Positions 1 to 12,085 of a stretch of 64,000 nt of DNA are shown here, in pieces. Both the position numbers and the translations under genes were made by a program. Under the pieces are notes generated by a model. The model had not been told where the DNA came from and did not search any database. It worked only from the letters and a program-made list of their open reading frames with translations. The stretch spans positions 58,371,840 to 58,435,839 of the forward strand of contig CM064862.1 of NCBI GenBank assembly GCA_032719365.1. Reading direction: 5' to 3'. Position 1 is the first letter of the stretch; the number at the start of each line of letters is the position of its first letter. This DNA comes from Prinsepia uniflora. Lineage: Eukaryota > Streptophyta > Magnoliopsida > Rosales > Rosaceae.

Positions 1-200
1 CCCACTTCTCTTCATGTAGAATTCAACCATGTCAGCGGGATACTTGGTGAACTTAACCATATCTTGTAGCTCTAAAATCGACATGTAGTCCCAACTGCAC
101 CAATCATACCAAGCCAGTGAGCCACCCTTGTATGTCGGCTCATCATTGTTCTGCACGATCAATCCACCATGGTGTAATCCAATGAATACAATACCATCAC
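1..200 (-). pseudogene. MuDR/MULE transposase-like N-terminal fragment (PB1-like region)
   Basis: On the minus strand the whole 200 bases are open in one frame. The reading includes FIGLHHGGLIVQNNDEPTYK and, further on, a segment with WDYMSILELQDMV and ADMVEFYMKRSG. The pattern hydrophobic-xHHGG, then YxGG, then an acidic stretch with a short LELQDM helix resembles the PB1-like N-terminal region found in many plant MuDR-family transposase genes. That assignment is from memory of the family, not from a search. The frame has no start or stop inside the window: it runs off the left edge toward its C-terminal side and is cut upstream by the LTR that begins at 201. It is therefore a broken gene or part of an older MULE. 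It could instead be a host gene derived from a MULE transposase. Confidence 0.5.
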
Positions 201-607
201 TGTCAGGACCCACCCCTAATCCCCCGGGATTAAGGGCTAATCCAGATCCCGTCTAACTTACGCATGGCACAAAGGCTAAACTGACGTCCAACCTTCATGT
301 GACGCGTAAGTCGGACAAGGGATTCTCGATCCGACCGTTCAAAAACTTCCGAACTTCCCAGAGTGTACAAAGTCTACTGTGGATCGTACATGCGATGTCT
401 CCGTTTCTCTCGACCAACAGCCCGCGCCGCAACAACCTGGAGGGTATCGAAAACACGAAAAGACTGTGAGTGGACAAAAATAAAGTTTAAGTTTAAAAAC
501 ACGTCATAAAACAATTACATTTATACCCTCCGTTTCGAAAACCAATGTATGCATATCAAATTCATGTCATAAAACCATGTACGAAAACCTAACACATTTT
601 CCTTTTT

Positions 608-905
608 CTCAAATCCCGGGCCTCAGCCCAAAACCACCGAAAATCCATTATAACCAGCGAAAACCATTTCATCCGGGCATAGCCCAAAACCATACCACAT
701 TTCCGTCCATCGAACCTGCTGGATCTATCCGAGTCTTTAAACTCAATCCAAGCCTCAATATAATCTGAGTCTTTAAACTTCCGAGTCTTTAAACTCAACA
801 GGCCTATCGGGGAAATATCAATATATCCGAGTCTTTAAACTCCCTAGTCTTTAAACTCAATCCGGGTCTTTAAACCCAATCCGGGCCCGTCCCCCGTCAA
901 ATATA
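608..905 (-). repeat. Dyad array in LTR-A
   Basis: Short units with complementary arms recur: GGGCctcaGCCC near 618, GGGCataGCCC near 676, GAGTctttaaACTC several times between 730 and 860, and GGGTctttaaACCC near 864. GAGT/ACTC and GGGT/ACCC units sit side by side. The arms differ but stay complementary. Confidence 0.7.
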
Positions 906-1796
906 ATCCCGGTATTTAAATCCAATAACCAGATCCATCAAATCCAATCCAAAACCATTTGAAAATCGTTTTCCATTTCCGAATCCGAATCCGTAATCTC
1001 ATCAGGATCCCGAATCCAAACACAGAACTCATATCCATCTCCTTTCCAGATCCGAGTCCGCAACCATCATTCCGTAAGCCGGCATCCGGAATAACCATTT
1101 CGAACCCAAACCCGAAAATCCATTTCAAGTTCCAAACCGAATCTAGAATCGTCATCCTGGAATCCGATTCCAAAACCCGAAATCACCTTTCTCAAAACCA
1201 TTTTTTCGAACTGGGCGGCTTCAAGCCCGAAAACCCTTTTTCCGAAAACACTTTTCCGAAATCCTTTTACTTTCTTTCAAATCAAATCGTATTTCAAATC
1301 CCGAAATCAAATCATTAAAACCAGGTTCAAATCACAGTATCCATCAAAATCTCGTAAAACGTGAATTACCGTAATTCCCTCGAAAAACGTGCACAAACAG
1401 TAAACCATCGCAATCATAAATCAAATCATAGAATCCAATACATAAAACATATAAAAACATATATGCATGCATCAAGAGTTAGAAAGCAAAGTCCACTCAC
1501 AGACCATTTCGGCGTTGCCTCGATACGCGCGCACTTGCACTATCCCTGGCCATTCCGCTATCCTCGGCTTTCCCGAACCTGTCCAGAGTAACCAAAACGA
1601 GTCACTAACACGTCTACCATGGTTCTCCGAATTCCCCACAAAATTCCTCGGGTTCTAAACGTAACGAACCGAGACCCTAAACCTTCAACCACTTAGAACT
1701 AACCCGAGACGACAACTGATTGTCCCGAAACGTGTCCCAATAGATTCGTTACAACATTTAGACCAAAAACCTAGTTGGAAGGTTCCCCGGAAAATG

Positions 1797-1905
1797 CCCT
1801 ACGCGCCCCCGCGCGCCGCCCAAAGTGGCTGCGCGTGGGACTCACGCGCCTGCACACAAAGTACTGTTCATCGGCTTCCTCAGCCGTTCGACCGGTCTGA
1901 ACCGG
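1797..1905. other. CGCG-rich island in LTR-A
   Basis: This short GC-rich patch in an otherwise AT-leaning LTR includes ACGCGC, GCGCGC and CACGCGC motifs, with complementary arms (GCGCGT and ACGCGC). Equivalent patches lie at 6170-6310, 10540-10680 and 17500-17620 in the sister LTRs, and in the unrelated LTRs of the window. Confidence 0.5.
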
Positions 1906-2934
1906 CGAGGGCGGTTATTCGCCGTTTTCCATCCATTTTTACTCCTTTTGATCCCCCTAGTTTCTTCCTTTTCTAGGTAGTTGATTCCACTAATTAATTC
2001 ATGACAATCACTACACAAACAACCTAACAACCAAAGCTCGAAGAAAAGCCAGAAATATCGAGTTTCAGTCTCCGGCCACCCACGGCCACCGTAGGGCTCT
2101 AGGTCGATGCCTAAGGTTCCCAACACCTTCCTAGAGATACTAGGGTCACTAGAAACCGTCAACACTCCTCGAAACGTCACAACTTTCAAATTGAAGCAAA
2201 CGGTAAAAACAGAGGATTGTACAAGCTTACCCGGCCACCAGGTCTTCCCCCCGTCACGGCTTCACAACCAAACGATTCCTAGGGACCTACTGAGTCGGCT
2301 AGAACCTACCAAACACCTCGACTCAGCCCCAACTCTCACGACTAAACGTTTGAATCAAAACGGCAAAACAGAGCACCCAAAAGGGATTGAGGAATTACCT
2401 GCGTCCCGGCCGCCACCGTGAGCTCCGTCGTGCCTACTCGACTCCCCTCAGGCCTCTCGACACCACCACGGGTTCAATTTGATGGTTTGGTCACTAGAAG
2501 TGTACAACCGTGCACAGTGGTCCTCTGTCCTATTCTGCCTGGTTTTCCTCACTTCACACACACACCCCTCAAATCTCAATCCCTCTCAACCAGTCCCTGC
2601 ACTCTCAACCTCCCTCTGATCACACTCACACACTCACAAGACTCACACCTCCTTGCAATTTGATCGATTCCTCCCTCAATCTCAGTCTCTGTTTTTCTCC
2701 TCAGTGCACGGGTTAAACAAGCCCAAACACAATTAAACAGAACGGTGAAAGTGGCTAGAAGCCACTGCAATGTGGCCAGGTGTCACACACCTGATGGACC
2801 CCTCCCATAAATATCCAATTTACTCTGTCCACTTGTCCTTATCAGATTGGCACAAATCCCAATATGCCTAAAAGACCAAAATGCCCCTCTTGTTCCATTT
2901 TAAGGTTTTATCCCTCACGTTCTAGACCTAGATC

Positions 2935-3230
2935 TCGCTCGTCCGACGTCCGATGAAAGCATGCCGCCTGTCATTGAACTCAGGACGACGAGACCTACCT
3001 AACCGTCCTTGGTCTATGCGCAAAAATCCTATCGTACAAAAAGTCAACTTTCCCCCTATTTAAACCAAATTACGGTAATGCCCTCAACCTTCCGAACATC
3101 ATAATTTCCTCCTCGGATGTCGGAATCGGGCGTGTCACCTGTCTACGGACTCGTGACGTCCCGAACTACGTCACGGTCATCGGTCACTGTCCAATTGACC
3201 GCCCGAACTAAAAGTCAATTTTTTGCCCAA
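2935..3230 (-). promoter_or_regulatory. Doubled upstream (U3) motif module of LTR-A
   Basis: The segment lies at the start of the LTR in its own orientation. It contains GTGACGT and CTACGTCAC around 3147-3177 and several TTGAC or GTCAA (W-box type) cores, as well as a repeated TTACGGTAATGCCCTC-like phrase. Two diverged copies of the same module appear to follow each other. Equivalent blocks occur at 18475-18800, 39268-39605 and 61180-61520. TGACG and TTGAC are known binding cores for TGA-type bZIP and WRKY factors. Use here is inferred. Confidence 0.5.
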
Positions 3231-3351
3231 ACTAGGGGCAAAATTGTCATTCTGCGCCCAAGGTCCAAAAGTAACCAACTAACCACCAATAACTCAGCTA
3301 ATCCGTCACTAATCACTTCGCTAATCCCAACTCCCGGGACGGGTTGTTAGA

Positions 3352-4592
3352 ATCTACCCTCCTTAAAAGAATTTTGTCCCCGAAATTCCACAGCTCGTAC
3401 CCTAGGTGTGGGGTCTCCTACTCTATCTCAACCACTTCTTAACTTAACCTCTTACCCGAAACGATCTAGTACTGCTTACTTACCCACCTCTTGTCTTCGC
3501 TTCCCTTGACTGCTCCGACCACCCAGTCGAAATAACCAACAAAGTCCTAAAGGCATTTCCTAGATTGTGGGTTCTCTTCAATAACATCATATCGATCAGT
3601 TATAGTCACTTATTTCTCCTTCCCTTCCGTTATCCATCAACGGAACTCACCATGGTCCCCCAACCATGCCATCACAGCGACTTAATCCATCTTAATACCA
3701 TCTCCTAACACTCCCTACACTCAGCGTCGCCAAGTACTTCTGTTAAGGAGGGTTTACAAATCCTGGCATTTCAACCACGAGTTTTCCAACATATCTTCAC
3801 CAGCCTTAGGCGATCCTCAACTTCTACCGATCACTACCTCGCTTTGAGCACAAATCCTCATCCAGAGTCATTCACCAGGCACCCACTACCTCGGCTTCAC
3901 CTAGCAGCACCCTCTCCAACCCAGTCGTAAGTCGGTCCAAACCACAAGGACTACGATACCACAAGCCCAACTCACAGTTTTCCTCAGGTACGTCTCACTA
4001 CCCACGGGGTTCCTCAAATCATTCCCGTCATCCGGGTTATCCACACCCTCAACTGCCATTCAAGGTGTCCGGCTACTCGTAGCCGCACAATTTTTAAACT
4101 CAACCCAACTAACTAAAGGTCACCAATCCATCCGATTAGCATCCAAACACCATCCGGCCCAACCGGCCATCATCAATCGGCCACCTCGGCCTACATATCT
4201 CACTAACTCAACGAGCTACTCTCAAGCCCCTCAGGCCGACTAACCTACTCATCCGTAGCTCCCCGGCTACCTTCCAGGTTACTTCTACTAGCGTACTCCG
4301 ACTCTATTGTCCATCCATCAAGTAACACCAACACCAGCGCCAACGCACTAACCATTCCGGCCCTAAGCCGACAACGTCTTACCTCACACCGCGTATCGAG
4401 CGACTAGAACCCTCAAACGCTGCTATCTAACCACCTCAAATGTACTATTACTATCGTATCCAGGTTGTTGTCGGGATGTTCCGCGTCGAGACATCACATC
4501 CACAGTAGCCTCACATCACCCAAGTCGACGAACCAACGACTCTGGGAACCAAACCTCGCGCAAAACACACAAAACCATGCTCTGATACCAAT
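3352..4592 (-). mobile_element. Non-coding internal region A (LARD-like) with PBS and PPT
   Basis: These 1241 bp separate LTR-A from LTR-B. At the LTR-B side the minus strand reads TGGTATCAGAGCATGG, a match to the initiator-methionine tRNA primer site, two bases from the LTR. At the LTR-A side the minus strand reads GGGGACAAAATTC then TTTTAAGGAGGGTAGAT, the kind of ending seen just before the 3' LTR of many plant chromovirus (Tekay/Del-type) elements. Between them no frame longer than 60 codons exists, and no protease, reverse transcriptase or integrase motif was seen. The element must depend on proteins supplied by a relative. Copies lie at 7723-8963, 12086-13326 and 14647-15886. Confidence 0.8.
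4423..4494 (-). pseudogene. Vestigial gag start (23 codons)
   Basis: About 100 bases inside the primer site on the minus strand an ATG opens a short frame beginning MSRRGTSRQQPGYDS and ending at a TAG after 23 residues. Arg- and Gln-rich beginnings of this kind are common in plant gypsy Gag proteins, and the position fits. It is too short to act as Gag. I read it as the stub of a deleted gag gene, but it could be chance. The same stub is present in the other internal regions. Confidence 0.3.
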
Positions 4593-7500
4593 TGTCAGTA
4601 CCCACACCTAATCCCCCGGGATTAAGGGCTAAATCCCGATCCCATCTAACTTACGCATGACACAAAGGCTAAACTGACGTCCAACCTTCATGTGACACGT
4701 AAGTCTAACAGGGGATTCTCTATCCGACCGTCCAAAAACTTCCGAACTTCCCAGAGTGTACAAAGTCTTATGTGGATCGTACGTGTGATGTCTCCATCTC
4801 TCTCGACCAACAGCCCGCGCCGCAATATCCTGGAGGGTATCGAAAACACGAAAAGACTGTGAGTGGACAAAAATAAAGTTTAAGTTTAAAAACACGTCAT
4901 AAAATAATTACATTTATACCCTCCGTTTCAAAAACCAATGCATGAATATCAAATTCAGGTCATAAAACCATGTACGAAAACCAAACACATTTTCCTTTTT
5001 CTCAAATCCCGGGCCTCAGCCCAAAACCACCGAAAATCCATTATAACCAACGAAAACCAATTCATCCGGGCATAGCCCAAAACCATACCAGATTTCCGTC
5101 CATCGAACCTGCTGGATCTAGTCGAGTCTTTAAACTCAATCGAGGCCTCAATATAATCCGAGTCTTTAAACTCAACAGGCCTACGGGGGAAATCTCAATA
5201 TATCCGAGTCTTTAAACTCTCGAGTCTTTAAACTCAATCCGGGTCTTTAAACCCAATCCGGGCCCGTCCCCCGTCAAATATAATCTGGGTCTTTAAACCC
5301 AATAACCAGATCCAGCAAATCCAATCCAAAACCATTTGAAAACTGTTTTCCATTTCTGAATCCGAATTCGCAATCTCATCAGGATCCCGAATCCAAACCC
5401 AGAACTCATATCCATCTCTTTTCCCGATCTGAGTCCGCAACCATCTTTCCGTAAGACGGCATCCGGAATAACCATTCCGAACCCAAACCCGAAAATCCAT
5501 TTCAAATTCCAAACCGAATCCAAAATCGTCATCCTGGAATCTGATTCCAAAACCCGAAATCACTTTTCTCAAAACCACATTTCCGAACTGGGCTTCAAGC
5601 CCGAAAACCCTTTTCTCGAAAAAACTTTTCCGAAATGCTTTTACTTTCTTTGAAATCAAATCGTATTTCAAATCCCGAAATCAAATCATTAAAACCAGGT
5701 TCAAATCACAGTATCCATCAAAATCTCGTAAAACGTGAATTACCGTAATTCCTTCAAAAAACGTGCACAAACCGTAAACCATCGCAATCATAAATCAAAT
5801 CATAGAATCCAATACAGAAAAAATATAAAAACATATATGCATGCATCAAGAGTTAGAAAGCAAAGTCCACTCAAAGACCATTTCGGCGTCGCCTCGATAC
5901 GCGCGCACTTGCACCGTCCCTGGCCATTCCGCTATCCTCGGCTTTCCCGAACTTGTCCAGAGTCACCAAAACGAGTCACTAACATGTCTACCAAGGTTCT
6001 CCAAATTACCCACAAAATTCCCCGGGTTCTGAACGTAACGAACCGAGATCCTAAACCTTCGACCACTTAGAACTAACCCGAGACGACAACCGATTGTCCC
6101 GAAACTTGTCCCAATAGATTCGTTACAACATTTAGACCAAAAACCTAGTTGGAAGGTTCCCTTGAAAACGCCCCACGCGCCCCCACGCGCCGCCCAAAGT
6201 GGCTGCGCGTGGGCCTCACGCGCCTGCACACAAAGTACTGTTCATCGTCTTCCTCAACCGTTCGACCGGTCTGAACCGACGAGGGCGGTTCTTCGCCGTT
6301 TTCCATCCATTTTCACTCCTTTTGATCCCCCTAGTTTCGTCCTTGTCTAGGTAGTTGATTCCACTAATTAATTTATGACAATCACTACACAAACCTAACA
6401 ACCAAAGCTCGAAGAAAACCCAGAAATGTCGAGTTTCAGTCTCCAGCCACCCACGGCCACCGTAGGGCTCTAGGTCGATGCCTAAGGTTCCCAACACCTT
6501 CCTAGAGATACTAGGGTCACTAGAAACCGTCAACACTCCTCGAAACGTCACAACTTTCAAATTGAAGCAAACGGTAAAAACAGAGGATTGTACAAGCTTA
6601 CCCGGCCACCAGGTCTTCCCCCCGTCACGGCTTCACAACCAAACGATTCCTAGGGACCTACTGAGTCGGCTAGAACCTACCAAACACCTCGACTCAGCCC
6701 CAACTCTCACGACTAAACGTTTGAATCAAAACGGCAAAACAGAGCACCCAAAAGGGATTGAGGAATTACCTGCGTCCCGGCCGCCACCGTGAGCTCCGTC
6801 GTGCCTACTCGACTCCCCTCAGGCCTCTCGACACCACCACGGGTTCAATTTGATGGTTTGGTCACTAGAAGTGTACAACCGTGCACAGTGGTCCTCTGTC
6901 CTATTCTGCCTGGTTTTCCTCACTTCACACACACACCCCTCAAATCTCAATCCCTCTCAACCAGTCCCTGCACTCTCAACCTCCCTCTGATCACACTCAC
7001 ACACTCACAAGACTCACACCTCCTTGCAATTTGATCGATTCCTCCCTCAATCTCAGTCTCTGTTTTTCTCCTCAGTGCACGGGTTAAACAAGCCCAAACA
7101 CAATTAAACAGAACGGTGAAAGTGGCTAGAAGCCACTGCAATGTGGCCAGGTGTCACACACCTGATGGACCCCTCCCATAAATATCCAATTTACTCTGTC
7201 CACTTGTCCTTATCAGATTGGCACAAATCCCAATATGCCTAAAAGACCAAAATGCCCCTCTTGTTCCATTTTAAGGTTTTATCCCTCACGTTCTAGACCT
7301 AGATCTCGCTCGTCCGACGTCCGATGAAAGCATGCCGCCTGTCATTGAACTCAGGACGACGAGACCTACCTAACCGTCCTTGGTCTATGCGCAAAAATCC
7401 TATCGTACAAAAAGTCAACTTTCCCCCTATTTAAACCAAATTACGGTAATGCCCTCAACCTTCCGAACATCATAATTTCCTCCTCGGATGTCGGAATCGG

Positions 7501-7722
7501 GCGTGTCACCTGTCTACGGACTCGTGACGTCCCGAACTACGTCACGGTCATCGGTCACTGTCCAATTGACCGCCCGAACTAAAAGTCAATTTTTTGCCCA
7601 AACTAGGGGCAAAATTGTCATTCTGCGCCCAAGGTCCAAAAGTAACCAACTAACCACCAATAACTCAGCTAATCCGTCACTAATCACTTCGCTAATCCCA
7701 ACTCCCGGGACGGGTTGTTAGA
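4593..7722 (-). repeat. LTR-B of the array
   Basis: This 3130 bp LTR runs from TGTCAGTACC to TTGTTAGA. From about 4593 to 11510 the array is almost a perfect repeat of itself with period 4371, differing from LTR-C by only a few bases (for example an A-run near 4930 and single changes near 5343 and 5490). Its dyad array is at 5000-5305 and its CGCG island at 6170-6310. Confidence 0.85.
5000..5305 (-). repeat. Dyad array in LTR-B
   Basis: It has the same unit types as LTR-A (GGGCctcaGCCC, GAGTctttaaACTC, GGGTctttaaACCC). Near 5285 it has GGGTctttaaACCC where LTR-A has a different, less regular unit. Confidence 0.65.
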
Positions 7723-8963
7723 ATCTACCCTCCTTAAAAGAATTTTGTCCCCGAAATTCCACAGCTCGTACCCTAGGTGTGGGGTCTCCTACTCTATCTC
7801 AACCACTTCTTAACTTAACCTCTTACCCGAAACGATCTAGTACTGCTTACTTACCCACCTCTTGTCTTCGCTTCCCTTGACTGCTCCGACCACCCAGTCG
7901 AAATAACCAACAAAGTCCTAAAGGCATTTCCTAGATTGTGGGTTCTCTTCAATAACATCATATCGATCAGTTATAGTCACTTATTTCTCCTTCCCTTCCG
8001 TTATCCATCAACGGAACTCACCATGGTCCCCCAACCATGCCATCACAGCGACTTAATCCATCTTAATACCATCTCCTAACACTCCCTACACTCAGCGTCG
8101 CCAAGTACTTCTGTTAAGGAGGGTTTACAAATCCTGGCATTTCAACCACGAGTTTTCCAACATATCTTCACCAGCCTTAGGCGATCCTCAACTTCTACCG
8201 ATCACTACCTCGCTTTGAGCACAAATCCTCATCCAGAGTCATTCACCAGGCACCCACTACCTCGGCTTCACCTAGCAGCACCCTCTCCAACCCAGTCGTA
8301 AGTCGGTCCAAACCACAAGGACTACGATACCACAAGCCCAACTCACAGTTTTCCTCAGGTACGTCTCACTACCCACGGGGTTCCTCAAATCATTCCCGTC
8401 ATCCGGGTTATCCACACCCTCAACTGCCATTCAAGGTGTCCGGCTACTCGTAGCCGCACAATTTTTAAACTCAACCCAACTAACTAAAGGTCACCAATCC
8501 ATCCGATTAGCATCCAAACACCATCCGGCCCAACCGGCCATCATCAATCGGCCACCTCGGCCTACATATCTCACTAACTCAACGAGCTACTCTCAAGCCC
8601 CTCAGGCCGACTAACCTACTCATCCGTAGCTCCCCGGCTACCTTCCAGGTTACTTCTACTAGCGTACTCCGACTCTATTGTCCATCCATCAAGTAACACC
8701 AACACCAGCGCCAACGCACTAACCATTCCGGCCCTAAGCCGACAACGTCTTACCTCACACCGCGTATCGAGCGACTAGAACCCTCAAACGCTGCTATCTA
8801 ACCACCTCAAATGTACTATTACTATCGTATCCAGGTTGTTGTCGGGATGTTCCGCGTCGAGACATCACATCCACAGTAGCCTCACATCACCCAAGTCGAC
8901 GAACCAACGACTCTGGGAACCAAACCTCGCGCAAAACACACAAAACCATGCTCTGATACCAAT
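7723..8963 (-). mobile_element. Non-coding internal region B
   Basis: This 1241 bp copy is indistinguishable by eye from internal region A. The iMet-type primer site is at 8947-8961 (reverse complement) and the polypurine tract at 7723-7737. No coding capacity was seen. Confidence 0.8.
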
Positions 8964-11900
8964 TGTCAGTACCCACACCTAATCCCCCGGGATTAAGGGC
9001 TAAATCCCGATCCCATCTAACTTACGCATGACACAAAGGCTAAACTGACGTCCAACCTTCATGTGACACGTAAGTCTAACAGGGGATTCTCTATCCGACC
9101 GTCCAAAAACTTCCGAACTTCCCAGAGTGTACAAAGTCTTATGTGGATCGTACGTGTGATGTCTCCATCTCTCTCGACCAACAGCCCGCGCCGCAATATC
9201 CTGGAGGGTATCGAAAACACGAAAAGACTGTGAGTGGACAAAAATAAAGTTTAAGTTTAAAAACACGTCATAAAATAATTACATTTATACCCTCCGTTTC
9301 AAAACCAATGCATGAATATCAAATTCAGGTCATAAAACCATGTACGAAAACCAAACACATTTTCCTTTTTCTCAAATCCCGGGCCTCAGCCCAAAACCAC
9401 CGAAAATCCATTATAACCAACGAAAACCAATTCATCCGGGCATAGCCCAAAACCATACCAGATTTCCGTCCATCGAACCTGCTGGATCTAGTCGAGTCTT
9501 TAAACTCAATCGAGGCCTCAATATAATCCGAGTCTTTAAACTCAACAGGCCTACGGGGGAAATCTCAATATATCCGAGTCTTTAAACTCTCGAGTCTTTA
9601 AACTCAATCCGGGTCTTTAAACCCAATCCGGGCCCGTCCCCCGTCAAATATAATCTGGGTCTTTAAACCCAATAACCAGATCCAGCAAATCCAATCCAAA
9701 ACCATTTGAAAACCGTTTTCCATTTCTGAATCCGAATTCGCAATCTCATCAGGATCCCGAATCCAAACCCAGAACTCATATCCATCTCTTTTCCCGATCT
9801 GAGTCCGCAACCATCTTTCCGTAAGACGGCATCCGGAATAACCATTCCGAACCCAAACCTGAAAATCCATTTCAAATTCCAAACCGAATCCAAAATCGTC
9901 ATCCTGGAATCTGATTCCAAAACCCGAAATCACTTTTCTCAAAACCACATTTCCGAACTGGGCTTCAAGCCCGAAAACCCTTTTCTCGAAAAAACTTTTC
10001 TGAAATGCTTTTACTTTCTTTGAAATCAAATCGTATTTCAAATCCCGAAATCAAATCATTAAAACCAGGTTCAAATCACAGTATCCATCAAAATCTCGTA
10101 AAACGTGAATTACCGTAATTCCTTCAAAAAACGTGCACAAACCGTAAACCATCGCAATCATAAATCAAATCATAGAATCCAATACAGAAAAAATATAAAA
10201 ACATATATGCATGCATCAAGAGTTAGAAAGCAAAGTCCACTCAAAGACCATTTCGGCGTCGCCTCGATACGCGCGCACTTGCACCGTCCCTGGCCATTCC
10301 GCTATCCTCGGCTTTCCCGAACTTGTCCAGAGTCACCAAAACGAGTCACTAACATGTCTACCAAGGTTCTCCAAATTACCCACAAAATTCCCCGGGTTCT
10401 GAACGTAACGAACCGAGATCCTAAACCTTCGACCACTTAGAACTAACCCGAGACGACAACCGATTGTCCCGAAACTTGTCCCAATAGATTCGTTACAACA
10501 TTTAGACCAAAAACCTAGTTGGAAGGTTCCCTTGAAAACGCCCCACGCGCCCCCACGCGCCGCCCAAAGTGGCTGCGCGTGGGCCTCACGCGCCTGCACA
10601 CAAAGTACTGTTCATCGTCTTCCTCAACCGTTCGACCGGTCTGAACCGACGAGGGCGGTTCTTCGCCGTTTTCCATCCATTTTCACTCCTTTTGATCCCC
10701 CTAGTTTCGTCCTTGTCTAGGTAGTTGATTCCACTAATTAATTTATGACAATCACTACACAAACCTAACAACCAAAGCTCGAAGAAAACCCAGAAATGTC
10801 GAGTTTCAGTCTCCAGCCACCCACGGCCACCGTAGGGCTCTAGGTCGATGCCTAAGGTTCCCAACACCTTCCTAGAGATACTAGGGTCACTAGAAACCGT
10901 CAACACTCCTCGAAACGTCACAACTTTCAAATTGAAGCAAACGGTAAAAACAGAGGATTGTACAAGCTTACCCGGCCACCAGGTCTTCCCCCCGTCACGG
11001 CTTCACAACCAAACGATTCCTAGGGACCTACTGAGTCGGCTAGAACCTACCAAACACCTCGACTCAGCCCCAACTCTCACGACTAAACGTTTGAATCAAA
11101 ACGGCAAAACAGAGCACCCAAAAGGGATTGAGGAATTACCTGCGTCCCGGCCGCCACCGTGAGCTCCGTCGTGCCTACTCGACTCCCCTCAGGCCTCTCG
11201 ACACCACCACGGGTTCAATTTGATGGTTTGGTCACTAGAAGTGTACAACCGTGCACAGTGGTCCTCTGTCCTATTCTGCCTGGTTTTCCTCACTTCACAC
11301 ACACACCCCTCAAATCTCAATCCCTCTCAACCAGTCCCTGCACTCTCAACCTCCCTCTGATCACACTCACACACTCACAAGACTCACACCTCCTTGCAAT
11401 TTGATCGATTCCTCCCTCAATCTCAGTCTCTGTTTTTCTCCTCAGTGCACGGGTTAAACAAGCCCAAACACAATTAAACAGAACGGTGAAAGTGGCTAGA
11501 AGCCACTGCAATGTGGTCACACACCTGATGGACCCCTCCCATAAATATCCAATTTACTCTGTCCACTTGTCCTTATCAGATTGGCACAAATCCCAATATG
11601 CCTAAAAGACCAAAATGCCCCTCTTGTTCCATTTTACGGTTTTATCCCTCACGTTCTAGACCTAGATCTCGCTCGTCCGACGTCCGATGAAAGCATGCCG
11701 CCTGTCATTGAACTCAGGACGATGAGACCTACCTAACCGTCCTTGGTCTATGCGCAAAAATCCTATCGTACAAAAAGTCAACTTTCCCCCTATTTAAACC
11801 AAATTACGGTAATGCCCTCAACCTTCCGAACATCATAATTTCCTCCTCGGATGTCGGAATCGGGCGTGTCACCTGTCTACGGACTCGTGACGTCCCGAAC

Positions 11901-12085
11901 TACGTCACGGTCATCGGTCACTGTCCAATTGACCGCCCGAACTAAAAGTCAATTTTTTGCCCAAACTAGGGGCAAAATTGTCATTCTGCGCCCAAGGTCC
12001 AAAAGTAACCAACTAACCACCAATAACTCAGCTAATCCGTCACTAATCACTTCGCTAATCCCAACTCCCGGGACGGGTTGTTAGA
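8964..12085 (-). repeat. LTR-C of the array
   Basis: This 3122 bp LTR is nearly identical to LTR-B up to about 11510. From there it carries a seven-base loss (GTGGTCACACACC near 11515) and single-base changes, such as TTACGG for TTAAGG near 11636. Several of these are shared with LTR-D rather than with A or B. Its dyad array is at 9370-9672 and its CGCG island at 10540-10680. Confidence 0.85.
9370..9672 (-). repeat. Dyad array in LTR-C
   Basis: This copy of the LTR-B array has GAGTctttaaACTC and GGGTctttaaACCC units in the same order. Confidence 0.65.

Larger units (their letters stand above)
201..3351 (-). repeat. LTR-A of the array
   Basis: This LTR of about 3151 bp begins abruptly after the MULE-like fragment with TGTCAGGACC. 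It ends with TTGTTAGA just before the pyrimidine run ATCTACCCTCCTT, which is the polypurine tract of the minus strand. Positions 201 to about 2074 differ from LTR-B and LTR-C at scattered sites, while about 2075 onward is essentially identical to LTR-B. The join is a likely recombination point. The LTR holds a dyad array, a CGCG-rich island and an upstream motif module, each listed separately. Confidence 0.85.

Noticed and set aside
730..905. CRISPR-like regularly spaced direct repeats (GAGTCTTTAAACTC)
   Set aside because: The sequence is plant nuclear DNA, spacers are not unique, and the array lies inside every LTR of a retrotransposon.
2107..2421. 104-codon plus-strand frame, identical in three units
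   Set aside because: Identity comes from recent duplication of the whole unit. The frame is antisense to the element and is broken in LTR-E.
5234..5671. 145-codon minus-strand frame (and its copy at 9604-10041)
   Set aside because: It reads through the dyad array and the GAATCCGAATCC-rich part of the LTR, and is repetitive and absent from LTR-A and LTR-E in the same form.
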